Shown: positions 1 through 10,623, counted from the first letter of the stretch. The stretch: 64,000 nucleotides of DNA from Roseibium sp. MMSF_3544 (GCF_030732845.1 NZ_JASHKA010000013.1:62001-126000); one strand, 5' to 3'. The notes: generated by a model from the letters alone, not told the origin. A program made the numbers and translations.

Positions 1-371
1 ATCTGGTCATAGACCTTGCGCAGGGCCGGAGCCATCTTGTTGGTCAGCGTTCCCGCGACAATCATCACATCAGATTGTCTTGGCGATGCGCGCGGCGCAA
101 ACCCGAAACGCTCGGCGTCATAGCGGGGCATGGACATCTGCATCATTTCAACGGCGCAGCATGCCAGCCCGAAAGTCATCCACATCAACGACCCGGTGCG
201 TGCCCATTGGATGATGTTGTCAGTGGAGGTGACGAGAAAACCCTTGTCGGCCAGCTCGTTGTTCACTTCCAGGAAAAAGGCGTCATCTTCCCCAACCGGT
301 CTGCCGGTATTCGGATCGATAATGCCTTTGGACTGCGGAGCAACGAGCGGCTCTGTCGTGGTCAATCCCAT
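1..371 (-). CDS. nuoB: NADH-quinone oxidoreductase subunit B, 3' end cut by window edge
   Basis: This is the N-terminal part (about 123 codons) of the complex I subunit that carries cluster N2 and passes electrons to quinone at the membrane arm junction. Reading from the ATG at 371 gives [16 protein letters not shown], then [20 protein letters not shown] with the vicinal CC that binds the 4Fe-4S cluster, then [16 protein letters not shown] and the conserved [15 protein letters not shown]. The start overlaps the 3' end of nuoA by 10 bases, the usual nuoA-nuoB coupling. The remaining cluster ligands lie outside the window. Confidence 0.95.
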   Translation of the reverse strand, partial: MGLTTTEPLVAPQSKGIIDPNTGRPVGEDDAFFLEVNNELADKGFLVTSTDNIIQWARTGSLMWMTFGLACCAVEMMQMSMPRYDAERFGFAPRASPRQSDVMIVAGTLTNKMAPALRKVYDQ

Positions 372-727
372 TCCAGCGCTCCCTTTTTCCACTCATAGAT
401 AAAGCCGACGGTCAGGACACCGAGGAATACCATCATTGACCAGAAGCCGTACCAGCCGAGTTCACCGAACACCGCCGACCAGGGGAACAGGAAGGCAACT
501 TCCAGATCGAAAATGATGAACAGGATCGCGACCAGATAAAACCGCACATCGAATTTCATGCGCGCGTCGTCGAAGGCGTTGAAACCACACTCATACGCCG
601 ACAGTTTTTCGGGGTCCGGGTTCTTGTAGGCCAGAACGAATGGAGAGATCAGCAGCGCGAGTCCGATCACCAGCGCAATGCCGACGAACACGACGATCGG
701 GACATATTCCCGTAAAAGTTCTTCCAT
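362..727 (-). CDS. nuoA: NADH-quinone oxidoreductase subunit A
   Basis: This is the small membrane subunit of respiratory complex I, next to the quinone channel. The protein has 121 residues, normal for NuoA, with three predicted transmembrane helices (about residues 10-32, 62-84 and 90-112) and the family loop motif [21 protein letters not shown] chose the ATG at 727, which gives [14 protein letters not shown] and matches family length; a longer open frame runs upstream to 847 but adds a non-conserved basic leader. It is the first nuo gene, so the operon promoter should lie in the 505-base gap upstream. nuoB follows with an overlap. Confidence 0.96.
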   Translation of the reverse strand: MEELLREYVPIVVFVGIALVIGLALLISPFVLAYKNPDPEKLSAYECGFNAFDDARMKFDVRFYLVAILFIIFDLEVAFLFPWSAVFGELGWYGFWSMMVFLGVLTVGFIYEWKKGALEWD

Positions 728-1232
728 GTCTTTCGCGTCCTTGCATTTGGAGGTGGATCGGGAGACGACCCGGAGCCTGGGCTTGGTGCTCGTCGCCTCT
801 CCCGTTCGGCAGATCGTGCAGAGCCCGTCGGCCAGTGAAACCAACATGCGAGCGCACGCTTAGCTTACGACTTGGTGCAACGCAAGACCCCTGTGTGGTC
901 AAACTCTTGCCACACTCGAACCAAATTCCAACCGAGCCTCTCCAACTCCCCTATTTCAGCCAGTTTGCACCAACCTAAAATGTCTTCACAAGTGGATTGC
1001 AAATTTGCCGCACCTGCGTTGAACCGCCGTCGCAACAGCGGAAATTCTTCCCGAGTCGCATCTAAGCGTAAAAAAGCAACAATTTGAATATGCTGCAGGC
1101 ATCAGTAAGCTGAAATCGACACCGCGCGGAGAAGCAAAGACAGGCGCAAATCAGCCGCACCGATCGCCGGCTTTAAAACAATCGCTTTAAATCTTGGGAA
1201 GAACTGCTTGAAGCAGAAGAGAAAACCGTGAG
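728..1232. other. Intergenic region upstream of nuoA
   Basis: 505 bases with no convincing gene on either strand. It should hold the nuo operon promoter, but I could not pick a confident -35/-10 pair. The short open frames here lack ribosome sites and family resemblance. Confidence 0.6.
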
Positions 1233-1309
1233 TGGCGCGAGTGACGGGGCTCGAACCCGCGACCTCCGGCGTGACAGGCCGGCACTCTAACCAACTGAGC
1301 TACACCCGC
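1233..1309 (-). tRNA. tRNA-Asp (anticodon GTC)
   Basis: 77 nt on the minus strand. The acceptor stem GCGGGTG pairs with CACTCGC, followed by discriminator G and an encoded CCA. The anticodon stem-loop CCGGC-CTGTCAC-GCCGG presents GTC. The D-arm (TAGCTCAGTTGGTTAGA) and T-arm (GGGTTCGAGCCCC) are canonical. Confidence 0.97.
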
Positions 1310-1668
1310 TTCGTCCGACGACGTTTCGTCGCCGTGAAGTGGCGCTGATGTACGGCGGCTGCGAGGGGAAGTCAAGCACAGAGACCGACCTAACATGTCG
1401 TTTTTTTAAAACACAGACAAATGCGCCGTTCTATGATGCCTCGTTTGTCATGGTGCTTGTGGATAATTGTCAGATAAGGGGCGCTCCGGATCAGCGGGCC
1501 TTGATCATTGATTTTGCAGTTAGATGTTCTTTTTCAGAAGGTTACTGGTTGCGGCGACAACGAGAAAAGCAGGCTATCGCGCGCCCTCAAAGAACTGAGA
1601 ATGAGGCACACAACACAGAAAAGGCCGTTGGCAGGCGTTGTTCACGCTTCAGGTCTTGTTTGGGAGAA
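1310..1668. other. Spacer between tRNA-Asp and tRNA-Val
   Basis: 359 bases between two minus-strand tRNA genes. I see no supported gene, repeat or integration remnant. It presumably contains the promoter of tRNA-Asp. Confidence 0.5.
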
Positions 1669-1744
<76 letters not shown>

Positions 1745-1940
1745 CAATCAAGGTGAGACGCCTTTTAGGTGGTCCTACTAGCCTTGGCAAGAGCTAACTG
1801 GAAAAAAGCTGCACCGCCACAGACCCTGTGGACGACGAAGGCTGAGAACGATCAGACAAGCGGTCCACAGCACGCCTCAGCCCTGCCCCAGCACGCAAAT
1901 CGTCCTGGGCGCGAGCAACGTGGCACCGCAAACAAAATAA

Positions 1941-1968
1941 CCCCGTATCCGATAACTCAGATACGGGG
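1941..1968 (-). terminator. Rho-independent terminator of hupB
   Basis: Perfect 9-bp inverted repeat CCCCGTATC/GATACGGGG with a 10-base loop, followed on the minus strand by TTATTTTGTTT. It lies 26 bases beyond the hupB stop. Confidence 0.85.
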
Positions 1969-1994
1969 CGCTTTGATTTGACGTTTGAAAACGC

Positions 1995-2270
1995 TTAGGC
2001 GTTCACAGCGTCTTTCAGGCCTTTGCCGGCCTTGAACTTCGGCGTCTTAGAAGCCGGGATCTGGATCGTTTCGCCAGTCCGCGGGTTCCGGCCTTCGGTT
2101 GCTGCACGTTCAGAAACCGTGAAGTTACCAAAACCGATGATGCGGACTTCGTCGCCGCCTTTCAGCGTTTCCGTGACTGCATCGAAAGTTGCGTCAACTG
2201 CTTCGCCTGCCTGCGCTTTGGTGAGGCCGGTCTTTTCTGCAACACTTGCGATCAGATCGTTCTTATTCAT
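1995..2270 (-). CDS. hupB: DNA-binding protein HU
   Basis: Nucleoid-associated histone-like protein that bends DNA non-specifically as a dimer. It has 91 residues starting [20 protein letters not shown], the usual HU length, with the diagnostic DNA-binding arm (about residues 45-75) containing [20 protein letters not shown] and the following [15 protein letters not shown]. The frame stays open upstream for another 90 codons, but that extension is low-complexity and unconserved, so the ATG at 2270 is chosen. It lies downstream of lon in the same direction, as in many alphaproteobacteria, but a terminator separates the two. Confidence 0.97.
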   Translation of the reverse strand: MNKNDLIASVAEKTGLTKAQAGEAVDATFDAVTETLKGGDEVRIIGFGNFTVSERAATEGRNPRTGETIQIPASKTPKFKAGKGLKDAVNA

Positions 2271-2408
2271 AGCAGATACCTTTCTAAGAAACGGCAGAGT
2301 GCCAACGATTCTTGTCAGCGCCGTTGCGCGAAATTCGGGCGAATTGAAACGAAACGCAAGTGGTTTTTTCGCAGAAAACCGCCATTTTGAACGATTATTC
2401 AAAAGAAA

Positions 2409-2429
2409 AGCCCCGGAATCCCCGGGGCT
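2409..2429 (-). terminator. Rho-independent terminator of lon
   Basis: 8-bp stem AGCCCCGG/CCGGGGCT with a 5-base loop, followed on the minus strand by TTTCTTTT. It sits 29 bases after the lon stop and separates lon from hupB. Confidence 0.88.
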
Positions 2430-2457
2430 CGTCTTTTTGTGCAGTGCAAAAGTCGGT

Positions 2458-4887
2458 TTAGTGGGCCAAAACGCCGGATTTTTCCTTGTCCGACTCACTT
2501 GCTTTTGCGGCGGCTTCAGCGGCACTTTCGTCCCACTCAATCGCTTCCGGCTGACGCACGAGAGCGTGCTTGAGGACCTCTTCCATGCCGGAGACCGGAA
2601 TGATCTCGAGTGAATTTTTCACCGAGTCCGGAATGTCTGCAAGGTCCTTGGCGTTGTCTTCAGGTATCATCACCAGCTTGATACCGCCTCTGAGCGCTGC
2701 CAGCAGTTTCTCCTTCAGACCACCGATCGGTAGCACCCGGCCACGCAGCGTGATCTCTCCGGTCATGGCCACATCCCGGCGAACGGGTATACCGGTCATG
2801 GTCGAGATCACCGCAGTTGCCATCGCTATACCGGCCGACGGGCCGTCCTTCGGCGTTGCGCCTTCCGGAACGTGCACGTGAATGTCGGTCTTGTCGAACT
2901 TCGGCGGCTCGATGCCATAGTCGACAGCACGCGAACGCACGTAGGAGGCAGCCGCGGAAATCGACTCCTTCATCACGTCCTTCAGGTTGCCGGTCACGGT
3001 CATCTTGCCTTTGCCCGGCATCATAACGCCTTCGATCGTGAGCAGCTCACCGCCGACTTCCGTCCAGGCAAGACCGGTCACAACACCGATCTGGTCTTCC
3101 AGCTCGGCTTCGCCGTAGCGATAACGCGGAACGCCGAGGTAATCCTCAACAACTTCCTGCGTCACGGTAATGCTTTCCTTGTCGCTCATGAGGATCTCCT
3201 TGACCGATTTGCGGGCAAGGGTCGCCATTTCACGTTCAAGGTTACGCACACCGGCTTCGCGGGTATAACGGCGAACGACAAATTGAAGCGCGTCGTCTTC
3301 GATCTTGAATTCGCCTTCGCGCAGACCGTGGTCCTTCTCAGCCTTGGGGATGAGGTGACGGCGGCAGATTTCCACCTTTTCCTCTTCCGTGTAGCCGGCA
3401 ATCCGGATGATCTCCATGCGGTCCATCAGTGGCCCGGGGATGTTCAGCGTATTAGCCGTCGTCACGAACATTACGTCTGAAAGGTCATATTCGACCTCCA
3501 GGTAATGATCCATGAACGTGGAGTTCTGTTCCGGATCGAGCACTTCAAGAAGTGCCGAGGACGGATCACCCCTGAAGTCCATGCCCATTTTGTCGATCTC
3601 ATCGAGCAAGAAAAGAGGATTGGACTTTTTGGCCTTCTTCATCGACTGGATGACCTTGCCGGGCATCGAGCCGATATAGGTACGGCGGTGTCCGCGGATT
3701 TCCGCTTCGTCGCGTACGCCGCCAAGGGACATCCGAACGAATTCACGCCCGGTCGCCTTGGCGATCGACTTGCCGAGCGACGTTTTACCGACACCCGGAG
3801 GACCGACCAGACAGAGGATCGGACCGCGCAACTTGTTTGCCCGGCTCTGAACTGCCAGATATTCGACGATACGTTCCTTGACCTTGTCGAGGCCGTAGTG
3901 ATCGGTGTCGAGCACCTTCTCGGCAAGCGCCAGGTCATGCTTGACCTTGGACTTCTTGTTCCACGGGATGCCGATCAGCCAATCCAGATAGTTGCGGACA
4001 ACGGTCGCTTCCGCCGACATCGGGCTCATCTGCTTGAGCTTCTTGATCTCCGCGGCAGCACGTTCGCGCGCTTCCTTGGTCAGCTTGGTTTTCTTGATCT
4101 TTTCCTCAAGCTCGGCAATCTCGTCGCGGCCGTCCTCGCTGTCGCCGAGTTCCTTCTGAATGGCCTTCATCTGCTCATTCAGATAGTACTCGCGCTGCGT
4201 CTTCTCCATCTGGCGCTTGACGCGCGAGCGGATGCGCTTTTCAACCTGCAGGACGGAGATTTCACTCTCCATCATGCCGAGAACGCGCTCAAGGCGCTCG
4301 GCGACCGAAACGACGCCCAGAATCTCCTGCTTTTCCGGAATCTTGATCGCAAGATGCGACGCGATCGTGTCGGCCAGCTTTGAATAGTCATCGATCTGAT
4401 TGACCGCACCGAGGACCTCAGGTGAAACCTTCTTGTTCAGTTTCACGTAGTTCTCAAACTCGGAGACAACCGAACGCGCCAGGGCTTCCACTTCGATGTT
4501 CTCGCCATCGCGTTCCGGGAGCACTGTCGCCGAGGCTTCAAAATAATCTGTCCGGTCGGAATAATGACCGATCTGCGCGCGTGCGCCCCCCTCGACCAGC
4601 ACCTTGACGGTATTGTCCGGCAGCTTGAGCAGCTGAAGCACCGTGGCCAGCGTGCCGACATTGTAGATCTGGTCGGGATTCGGATCGTCGTCAGCCGCAT
4701 TCATCTGGGTGGCCAGAAGAATGTGCTTGTCGGTTGTCATCACCTCTTCCAGAGCCTTGATCGACTTCTCGCGCCCGACGAAAAGCGGAACGATCATGTG
4801 GGGGAAGACGACAATGTCGCGAAGCGGCAGGACGGGATAGACAGCAGTACTGTCCGGATCGGTGGCGCGGATTTCTGCGTCGCTCAT
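2458..4887 (-). CDS. lon: ATP-dependent protease Lon (LonA)
   Basis: Cytoplasmic homohexameric AAA+ serine protease that degrades misfolded and regulatory proteins. The 809 residues show the full LonA order: substrate-binding N domain (about 17-210, starting at [15 protein letters not shown]), helical region (210-340), AAA+ module with Walker A GPPGVGKT at 362-369 and Walker [11 protein letters not shown] near 425-434, and a C-terminal protease domain with catalytic Ser684 in [11 protein letters not shown] and Lys727 in GGLKEKLL. The C-terminal tail is acidic and alanine-rich. It is transcribed after clpX in the same direction but with its own leader and terminator. An inverted repeat lies in the putative promoter region upstream. 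Confidence 0.98.
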   Translation of the reverse strand: MSDAEIRATDPDSTAVYPVLPLRDIVVFPHMIVPLFVGREKSIKALEEVMTTDKHILLATQMNAADDDPNPDQIYNVGTLATVLQLLKLPDNTVKVLVEGGARAQIGHYSDRTDYFEASATVLPERDGENIEVEALARSVVSEFENYVKLNKKVSPEVLGAVNQIDDYSKLADTIASHLAIKIPEKQEILGVVSVAERLERVLGMMESEISVLQVEKRIRSRVKRQMEKTQREYYLNEQMKAIQKELGDSEDGRDEIAELEEKIKKTKLTKEARERAAAEIKKLKQMSPMSAEATVVRNYLDWLIGIPWNKKSKVKHDLALAEKVLDTDHYGLDKVKERIVEYLAVQSRANKLRGPILCLVGPPGVGKTSLGKSIAKATGREFVRMSLGGVRDEAEIRGHRRTYIGSMPGKVIQSMKKAKKSNPLFLLDEIDKMGMDFRGDPSSALLEVLDPEQNSTFMDHYLEVEYDLSDVMFVTTANTLNIPGPLMDRMEIIRIAGYTEEEKVEICRRHLIPKAEKDHGLREGEFKIEDDALQFVVRRYTREAGVRNLEREMATLARKSVKEILMSDKESITVTQEVVEDYLGVPRYRYGEAELEDQIGVVTGLAWTEVGGELLTIEGVMMPGKGKMTVTGNLKDVMKESISAAASYVRSRAVDYGIEPPKFDKTDIHVHVPEGATPKDGPSAGIAMATAVISTMTGIPVRRDVAMTGEITLRGRVLPIGGLKEKLLAALRGGIKLVMIPEDNAKDLADIPDSVKNSLEIIPVSGMEEVLKHALVRQPEAIEWDESAAEAAAKASESDKEKSGVLAH

Positions 4888-5045
4888 TTTTTATCCTTTC
4901 TCAGCGTGTTCCAGCCCCATCGATGAAAAGGCAACCAGAACACTGGAAAACGGCTTTCGGGTTAAATCCCCGACTGGCCGGACCGCAGCACCCCAACTGG
5001 GCGTGCTGGCAGTTCGCACAAGCCGTCCTTTAGGCCTATTAGGTG

Positions 5046-5066
5046 GACACCTGGCATGCCGGTGTC
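5046..5066. repeat. Inverted repeat upstream of lon, possible operator
   Basis: GACACC and GGTGTC arms flank a 9-base centre that is itself nearly palindromic (TGGCATGCC). It lies about 160 bases upstream of the lon start and overlaps a TTGACA-like hexamer. The symmetry suggests a dimeric repressor or activator site, but no known regulator was matched. Confidence 0.4.
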
Positions 5067-5162
5067 AAGGCGAGCCGACACGTCAAATAGGACTAGTCTG
5101 TTGACGACTCACAACGCCGGTGGAAAACACCGGCTCCCCTTGACAAGCAAACCCAAAACACA

Positions 5163-5189
5163 AAATGCCGCTCGTATTGAGCGGCATTT
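5163..5189 (-). terminator. Rho-independent terminator of clpX
   Basis: 11-bp perfect stem AAATGCCGCTC/GAGCGGCATTT with loop GTATT. On the minus strand it is followed by TGTGTTTTG, a weak U-tract. It lies 34 bases beyond the clpX stop. Confidence 0.8.
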
Positions 5190-5222
5190 ATTCACTTATT
5201 TCAAAAAGTGCAACCGTTCGCT

Positions 5223-6488
5223 CTAGGCACTCGTTGCAGACGTTTCCTCGCGGTCTTCGTAGATGTAAAGCGGACGTGCCTCGCCTTTGACAACTTCTGG
5301 CGAAATCACGACTTCCTTCACACCTTTGAGACCCGGCAGTTCATACATGGTATCGAGCAGGATCGATTCCAGAATGGACCGCAGACCACGGGCACCGGTC
5401 TTGCGCTCGATTGCCTTGCGCGCGATGGCCTTGAGCGCTTCGTCATGGAACGACAGTTCAACCTGTTCCATTTCGAAGAGACGCTGATACTGCTTGACCA
5501 GAGCGTTCTTCGGCTCCGTCAGGATCGTCACAAGGGCATCTTCATCAAGGTCTTCAAGCGTTGCAATAACCGGCAGACGGCCGACGAATTCCGGAATGAG
5601 ACCGAATTTCAGAAGATCTTCCGGCTCCAGCTCGGCAAACAGTTCGCCGACACGCCGGTCTTCAGGCGCCTCGACCCTGGCCTGGAAACCGATGGAGGTC
5701 TGCGTGCCGCGATCAGAAATGATCTTGTCCAGGCCAGCAAATGCACCACCGCAAATGAACAGGATGTTGGTCGTGTCCACTTGCAGGAACTCCTGCTGCG
5801 GGTGCTTGCGGCCGCCTTGCGGCGGAACCGAGGCAACAGTGCCTTCCATGATCTTCAAAAGCGCCTGCTGAACGCCCTCACCCGAGACATCACGGGTGAT
5901 CGACGGATTGTCCGCCTTGCGGCTGATCTTGTCGACCTCATCAATATAGACGATGCCGCGCTGCGCACGTTCGACGTTGTAGTCAGCCGACTGAAGCAGC
6001 TTCAGGATGATGTTCTCAACATCTTCACCAACGTAACCGGCCTCGGTCAGGGTCGTGGCATCGGCCATCGTGAACGGCACATCCAGGATCCTGGCGAGCG
6101 TCTGCGCCAGCAGCGTCTTGCCGCAACCGGTCGGCCCCACCAGGAGGATGTTGGATTTCGCCAGTTCCACATCGTTGTTCTTCGACGCGTGGTTGAGGCG
6201 TTTGTAATGGTTGTGAACGGCGACCGACAGAACTTTCTTCGCACTGCCCTGCCCGATCACATAGTCATCGAGAACGTCGCGAATTTCCTGAGGGGTCGGG
6301 ATACCGTCCCGCGACTTCACCAGCGAGGACTTGTTCTCCTCGCGAATGATATCCATGCACAGCTCGACACATTCATCGCAAATGAAAACAGTCGGGCCGG
6401 CGATCAGCTTGCGAACCTCGTGCTGGCTCTTGCCGCAAAAGGAGCAGTAGAGCGTATTCTTGGAATCGCTGCCGCTGGCCTTGGTCAT
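5223..6488 (-). CDS. clpX: ATP-dependent Clp protease ATP-binding subunit ClpX
   Basis: AAA+ unfoldase that recognises tagged substrates and threads them into ClpP. The 421 residues contain the N-terminal zinc-binding domain with Cys15, Cys18, Cys37 and Cys40 (LYCSFCGK...[10 protein letters not shown]), Walker A GPTGCGKT at 118-125, Walker [11 protein letters not shown], and the pore loop GYVGED. The IGF-type ClpP-docking loop corresponds to the [13 protein letters not shown] region near residue 300. It lies downstream of clpP with a 238-base gap, so it may be read from its own promoter as well as through clpP. In alphaproteobacteria ClpXP controls the cell cycle and is usually essential (family knowledge). 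Confidence 0.98.
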   Translation of the reverse strand: MTKASGSDSKNTLYCSFCGKSQHEVRKLIAGPTVFICDECVELCMDIIREENKSSLVKSRDGIPTPQEIRDVLDDYVIGQGSAKKVLSVAVHNHYKRLNHASKNNDVELAKSNILLVGPTGCGKTLLAQTLARILDVPFTMADATTLTEAGYVGEDVENIILKLLQSADYNVERAQRGIVYIDEVDKISRKADNPSITRDVSGEGVQQALLKIMEGTVASVPPQGGRKHPQQEFLQVDTTNILFICGGAFAGLDKIISDRGTQTSIGFQARVEAPEDRRVGELFAELEPEDLLKFGLIPEFVGRLPVIATLEDLDEDALVTILTEPKNALVKQYQRLFEMEQVELSFHDEALKAIARKAIERKTGARGLRSILESILLDTMYELPGLKGVKEVVISPEVVKGEARPLYIYEDREETSATSA

Positions 6489-6726
6489 GTAGTCAACCTC
6501 GCGTTTGTGGGGTCTTCACCCCTTATCTTTCCGGTTGGAGCCTAAATTAAGGCTGAACCGGTTTTGAAGAAACGCCTTAAGACGCCGCTTCAAGCTATGA
6601 TGTCATCATGCTTCACCACTAAAAATCAATATAGGTTTAAGGCGAAGATGAAAACCCGGCATCAAACAGGGAATTTCCGGCCTTTAGGACAGAATTTCAA
6701 GCCATCCTTAAGACCGGCTAAATCTC

Positions 6727-7362
6727 TTAGTCCTCACTTTCGCCGCCAAGGCTGGTTCGATCGGTGATCACATTGTCTACGATCCCGAATTCCTTAGCCT
6801 TTTCAGCAGTCATGAAGTTGTCTCGCTCCAGTGCCTCTTCGACCTGATCGAGACTTTGGCCGGTGTGCTTCACGTAGATTTCATTGAGCCGGCGCTTCAT
6901 TGCCAGGATTTCCTGTGCATGAAGCATGATGTCCGCGGCCTGCCCGCGGAAGCCTCCGGAAGGCTGGTGCACCATGACTCGCGCGTTCGGCAGAATGAAA
7001 CGCATGTCCTTGTGACCGGCTGCGAGCAGAAGCGAGCCCATGGACGCGGCCTGGCCGATGCAAAGCGTGGAGACCGCCGGACGGATAAACTGCATTGTGT
7101 CGTAAATCGCGAGACCGGAGGTAACGAGACCACCCGGTGAGTTGATGTAGATCGCGATTTCCTTGCTCGGGTTCTCCGCCTCCAGATAAAGCAGCTGCGC
7201 GCTTATCAGGGTCGCCACGTGATCCTCAACCGGTCCGGTGAGGAAAATGATGCGCTCCTTCAGCAAGCGCGAGTAGATATCGAAGGCCCGCTCGCCCCGG
7301 TTTGTCTGCTCGACAACCATCGGCACGAGAGTGTTCATGTAGATATCGACAGGATCCTTCAT
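6727..7362 (-). CDS. clpP: ATP-dependent Clp protease proteolytic subunit ClpP
   Basis: Barrel-forming serine protease that degrades substrates delivered by ClpX or ClpA. The 211-residue product starts [20 protein letters not shown]. The catalytic triad is visible: Ser107 in GQAASMGS, His132 in VMVHQPSGG and Asp181 in ERDNFM. The N-terminal 10-15 residues are probably removed autocatalytically, as in other ClpP. It lies between tig and clpX on the same strand, the conserved tig-clpP-clpX order, but a strong terminator separates it from tig. Confidence 0.98.
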   Translation of the reverse strand: MKDPVDIYMNTLVPMVVEQTNRGERAFDIYSRLLKERIIFLTGPVEDHVATLISAQLLYLEAENPSKEIAIYINSPGGLVTSGLAIYDTMQFIRPAVSTLCIGQAASMGSLLLAAGHKDMRFILPNARVMVHQPSGGFRGQAADIMLHAQEILAMKRRLNEIYVKHTGQSLDQVEEALERDNFMTAEKAKEFGIVDNVITDRTSLGGESED

Positions 7363-7454
7363 ACCTCATCCATTTACTTGAGATGTTGCCCGGAAGACCC
7401 CGGGCAGGACACAGACCCTTAAAGCGCATCGATCAAGGGCCTGACTCGAAAAAA

Positions 7455-7482
7455 GCGACATCCCGTATATATGGGATGTCGC
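7455..7482 (-). terminator. Rho-independent terminator of tig
   Basis: 10-bp perfect stem GCGACATCCC/GGGATGTCGC with an AT-rich loop, followed on the minus strand by TTTTTTCGAG. It lies about 80 bases after the tig stop and before clpP. Confidence 0.92.
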
Positions 7483-7562
7483 CCTTAACGCAAACTCATG
7501 ACAGATGCGGCATGAAGGCAAGGTTAAAGCCGGGCCGCATCTGGGGATAACAGACGGTCCGA

Positions 7563-8912
7563 TCAGGCGTCGTCTTCGTCTTCCGCAACAAGTTTCTCCA
7601 GCTCTTCCTTGGTCACCGTCTTGTCGGTCACCTTGGCGAGCTCGAGCATGAAGTCGACGACCTTTTCCTCGTAGATCGGTGCGCGCAGGGACGCGAGAGC
7701 CTGCTGGTTGTTCTTGTAGTATTCGAACACCTGCTGCTCCTGACCCGGGAACTGACGAACGCGGTCGTAAAGCGCGCGCTGCAGTTCTTCGTCGGTCACC
7801 TGGATGTCGTTCTTCTCGCCAATCTCGGAGAGAACCAGACCAAGGCGAACACGACGCTCCGCGATTTTGCGGTATTCCGCTTTCGCTTCCTCTTCGGTCG
7901 TGTCCTCGTCCTCGAAGGTCTTTTCGTTGCGCTTCATGTCTTCTTCGACCTGGCGCCAGACGATCTCGAACTCCGACTCAAGCAGCTTTTCCGGAAGTTC
8001 GAAGGAATAGTGCTCGTCGAGCTTGTCGAGAAGCTGGCGCTTGACGCGCTGACGTGTCATTGCACCGAATTGGCTTTCGATCTGGCCGCGCACGATTTCC
8101 TTCAACTTGTCGAGCGACTCAAGACCAAGACCTTTGGCAAACTCGTCGTCGATGGTGACTTCGCCGGGCGACGCAATTTCCTTGACCACAACATCGAAGG
8201 TTGCTGCCTTGCCTGCCAGATGGGCAGCCGGATAGTCTTCCGGGAAGGACACTTCAACAACTTTCTCGTCGCCTGCCTTGGTGCCGATAAGCTGGTCTTC
8301 AAAGCCGGGAATGAACTGTCCGGAGCCGAGAACGAGTTGGCCGTTTTCATCGGCACCGCCTTCGAAAGGCTCACCATCAACCTTGCCGAGATAAGACATG
8401 GTCACGCGATCGCCATCTTCAGCCGCGCCGTCTTTGGTGTCGAACGGCGTGTTGTTCTTGGCGATGTCGGCGACCTGGGTGTCGACTTCCTCGTCGGCGA
8501 TCTCGACCATCGGACGCTCGATCTCAAAACCGGCGAAATCGACGATCTCGAACTCGGGCAGAACGTCATAGGTCATCTTGAAGGACAGATCCGCATCGCC
8601 CGACATGATCTTTTCGGCGTCTTCTTCCGGCAGATCGATTTCGGGGGTGAGAGCCGGGCGCTCCGAGCGCTCCTCAACAGCTTTCTGCGTTGTTTCCTGG
8701 ATCGTGTTCGACAGGATCTCCGCCATCGCCTGACGGCCATACATCTTCTTCAGGTGCGCGACCGGCACTTTGCCCGGACGGAAGCCCTTGATGTTGGCCT
8801 TGGATTTCAGGTCGGCCATGTAATTTTCGAGCTTGCTGGCAAGATCGCCGGCCGGAATATCGATTTTGAGCTCTCGCTTGAGGCCCTCGGAGAGGGTTTC
8901 AGTTACCTGCAT
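7563..8912 (-). CDS. tig: Trigger factor, ribosome-associated chaperone and peptidyl-prolyl isomerase
   Basis: It binds the ribosome exit tunnel through L23 and shields nascent chains. The 449 residues show the three-part family layout: a ribosome-binding N domain with the signature GFRPGKVP at about residues 43-50, an FKBP-type PPIase domain in the middle (DRVTMSYLGKVDGEPFEGG, about residues 166-240), and a long helical C-terminal substrate cradle. The C-terminal tail is acidic (EELEKLVAEDEDDA). The ATG at 8912 gives the canonical start MQVTETLSEGLKRELKI. It is first in the tig-clpP-clpX series. Confidence 0.98.
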   Translation of the reverse strand: MQVTETLSEGLKRELKIDIPAGDLASKLENYMADLKSKANIKGFRPGKVPVAHLKKMYGRQAMAEILSNTIQETTQKAVEERSERPALTPEIDLPEEDAEKIMSGDADLSFKMTYDVLPEFEIVDFAGFEIERPMVEIADEEVDTQVADIAKNNTPFDTKDGAAEDGDRVTMSYLGKVDGEPFEGGADENGQLVLGSGQFIPGFEDQLIGTKAGDEKVVEVSFPEDYPAAHLAGKAATFDVVVKEIASPGEVTIDDEFAKGLGLESLDKLKEIVRGQIESQFGAMTRQRVKRQLLDKLDEHYSFELPEKLLESEFEIVWRQVEEDMKRNEKTFEDEDTTEEEAKAEYRKIAERRVRLGLVLSEIGEKNDIQVTDEELQRALYDRVRQFPGQEQQVFEYYKNNQQALASLRAPIYEEKVVDFMLELAKVTDKTVTKEELEKLVAEDEDDA

Positions 8913-9368
8913 GGGTTTTGTCGTCCTCAGTCCCGAGCGTCAATTCGCCCCGGAGATGTTGTTTTAAAATCCCGTGTGCCGCGCTGCTCGCGCTCCCCTT
9001 TTTCCGGGAGCGTTCAATAGCAGCACCTCGCCCCGAAACGGACTCCGGGGCGCACGATGGGAGCGCGATACTGCTTGGGGGTTAAAGTGTCAAGGGCAGA
9101 CGATGGAAATTGCCCATCTGCGCTGCCGATTCCAGCCTACCCAAAAGACTGGCAAAAGGCTCCGGATGTCCACCAACTCAACCACGTTCAAAGAACGGAC
9201 TTTGTAACGCCGGGTTTGAAGTCCACGTTCTTTCGCTTAGAACATCTAGCTGCGGCACTCTTCGTTCAGATGGATCCAGCCAATGGTGCTCGCAACTTCT
9301 CTATCCCGCAAAAACGAGCGATCGGCTCATCAAGAATTCTTCAAATTTTCCAGCGCTAAGAGGCAAAA
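8913..9368. other. Divergent promoter region between tig and the aldo/keto reductase gene
   Basis: 456 bases with no supported gene. It contains an inverted repeat CGCTCCC/GGGAGCG (8991-8997 and 9006-9012) about 80-100 bases upstream of tig, which could be a leader hairpin or regulator site. The half next to 9369 is AT-richer and should carry the reductase promoter. Confidence 0.5.
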
Positions 9369-10367
9369 ATGGATACACGCAGATTGGGTGCAAATGGACC
9401 TGAAGTTAGCGCGATCGGATACGGGGCCATGTCTTTTTCTGACCTTTATGGCCCAACCAACGAGGCGGAGAGCCACGCTGTCCTCAACGCCTGCCGCGAT
9501 CTTGGTGTTACGCATCTGGACACAGCGAATATCTACGGCATGGGGAAATCTGAAAACGCTATCGGCAGCTATCTGAAGGAAAATCCGAAAGCGCGGGACG
9601 AGTTCATCATCGCGACCAAGGCAACGATTACCCGAGATCCGGAAGGCAATCGGATCTTCGACAACTCCGCTGAGCACCTGGAAGCCGAACTCGACAAGTC
9701 ACTGCTGCGCCTTGGTCTGGAGTGTGTCGACCTCTTTTACGCCCATCGCCGCGATACGCGTTTCACACCGGAAGAAACAGCCGCCAACCTTGGCCGCCTG
9801 GTCGAAAAGGGCAAAACACGCGCGATCGGCCTTTCAGAAATTGCCCCCTCAACGCTTCGGCGCGCCATGACGGAATTTCCGATCACCGCCGTTCAATCCG
9901 AATATTCACTGTCCACACGCGCGCCCGAACTTGGACTTGTTCAAACCTGTGCCGAGCTTGGCGTTGCAATGGTGGCATTCTCTCCGGTTGGGCGCTCTCT
10001 GCTGACCGACCACCCAATACCGGTGGAACGGATCAGCGATATCCCCTTCCTTGCCGGCAACCCGCGTTTTATGGAGCCCAATTATTCGGAAAACATCCGC
10101 ATCATGGAAAGTTTCCGCAAGCTCGCCTCCGAGATGGGAACGACATCGGCAGGGCTTGCGAATGCCTGGCTGTTGTCGCGCGGGCCGCATGTTATTCCGA
10201 TCCCCGGCACGCGGTCTGTCCAGCACCTTCGTGAGTGCATTTCCGGAGCAAGTCTGAGCCTGACAGAAACAGACCTTGAGCGTATTGAAGCCGTGCTCCC
10301 GGTCGGCTGGGCTCACGGCGACCGGTACTCGGCGCAGCAATGGATCGGGCCGGAGCGGTATTGCTGA
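9369..10367 (+). CDS. Aldo/keto reductase family oxidoreductase
   Basis: NADPH-dependent (beta/alpha)8-barrel oxidoreductase; the natural substrate cannot be deduced. The 332 residues begin MDTRRLGANGPEVSAIGYGA. The AKR catalytic tetrad is complete: Asp51 and Tyr56 in HLDTANIYGMGKSE, Lys84 in IIATKATI and His126 in LFYAHRRD. The C-terminal cofactor region IPIPGTRSVQHLRE is also typical. It stands alone on the plus strand between tig and tRNA-Leu with no operon partner. It is most similar in layout to the AKR13/YajO-type detoxifying reductases, a guess from motif spacing. Confidence 0.9.
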   Translation: MDTRRLGANGPEVSAIGYGAMSFSDLYGPTNEAESHAVLNACRDLGVTHLDTANIYGMGKSENAIGSYLKENPKARDEFIIATKATITRDPEGNRIFDNSAEHLEAELDKSLLRLGLECVDLFYAHRRDTRFTPEETAANLGRLVEKGKTRAIGLSEIAPSTLRRAMTEFPITAVQSEYSLSTRAPELGLVQTCAELGVAMVAFSPVGRSLLTDHPIPVERISDIPFLAGNPRFMEPNYSENIRIMESFRKLASEMGTTSAGLANAWLLSRGPHVIPIPGTRSVQHLRECISGASLSLTETDLERIEAVLPVGWAHGDRYSAQQWIGPERYC

Positions 10368-10438
10368 CGGTGCTTGCACTCCTTGAAGAAGGCATTCGCC
10401 TATTCATCGGAAGCAACAAAAACCAAGTGTCTTGAAGA

Positions 10439-10523
<85 letters not shown>

Positions 10524-10542
10524 GTCGCGTCGGGCCGAAACA

Positions 10543-10561
10543 CCCCGCGTTCAAAGCGGGG
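10543..10561 (-). terminator. Possible weak terminator downstream of the NAD(P)HX repair gene
   Basis: Short GC stem CCCCGC/GCGGGG with a 7-base loop between the repair gene stop (10624) and tRNA-Leu. It lacks a clear U-tract on either strand, so it may only be a hairpin. Confidence 0.35.
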
Positions 10562-10623
10562 CTTCTATAACACCACAGATTTTCCCGTCAAAGGAAAAAG
10601 CTGTAAAGCCCCGCGTGCCACTT

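Larger units (their letters stand above)
4888..5222. other. lon promoter region and clpX terminator
   Basis: 335 bases between clpX and lon. The clpX end carries the terminator at 5163-5189. The middle carries an inverted repeat (5046-5066) beside a TTGACA-like box on the minus strand (5063-5068). A TAATAG hexamer lies at 5036-5041, but 21 bases away, too far for a standard -10, so the exact promoter is unresolved. No gene is seen. Confidence 0.5.

Noticed and set aside
4888..5222. Sigma-32 heat-shock promoter for lon
   Set aside because: A CTTGAC-like box is present, but no -10 element at the required spacing was found.
5208..6545. Long plus-strand open frame (445 codons) opposite clpX
   Set aside because: It lies entirely over the conserved clpX gene, has no family resemblance and arises from GC-rich codon bias.
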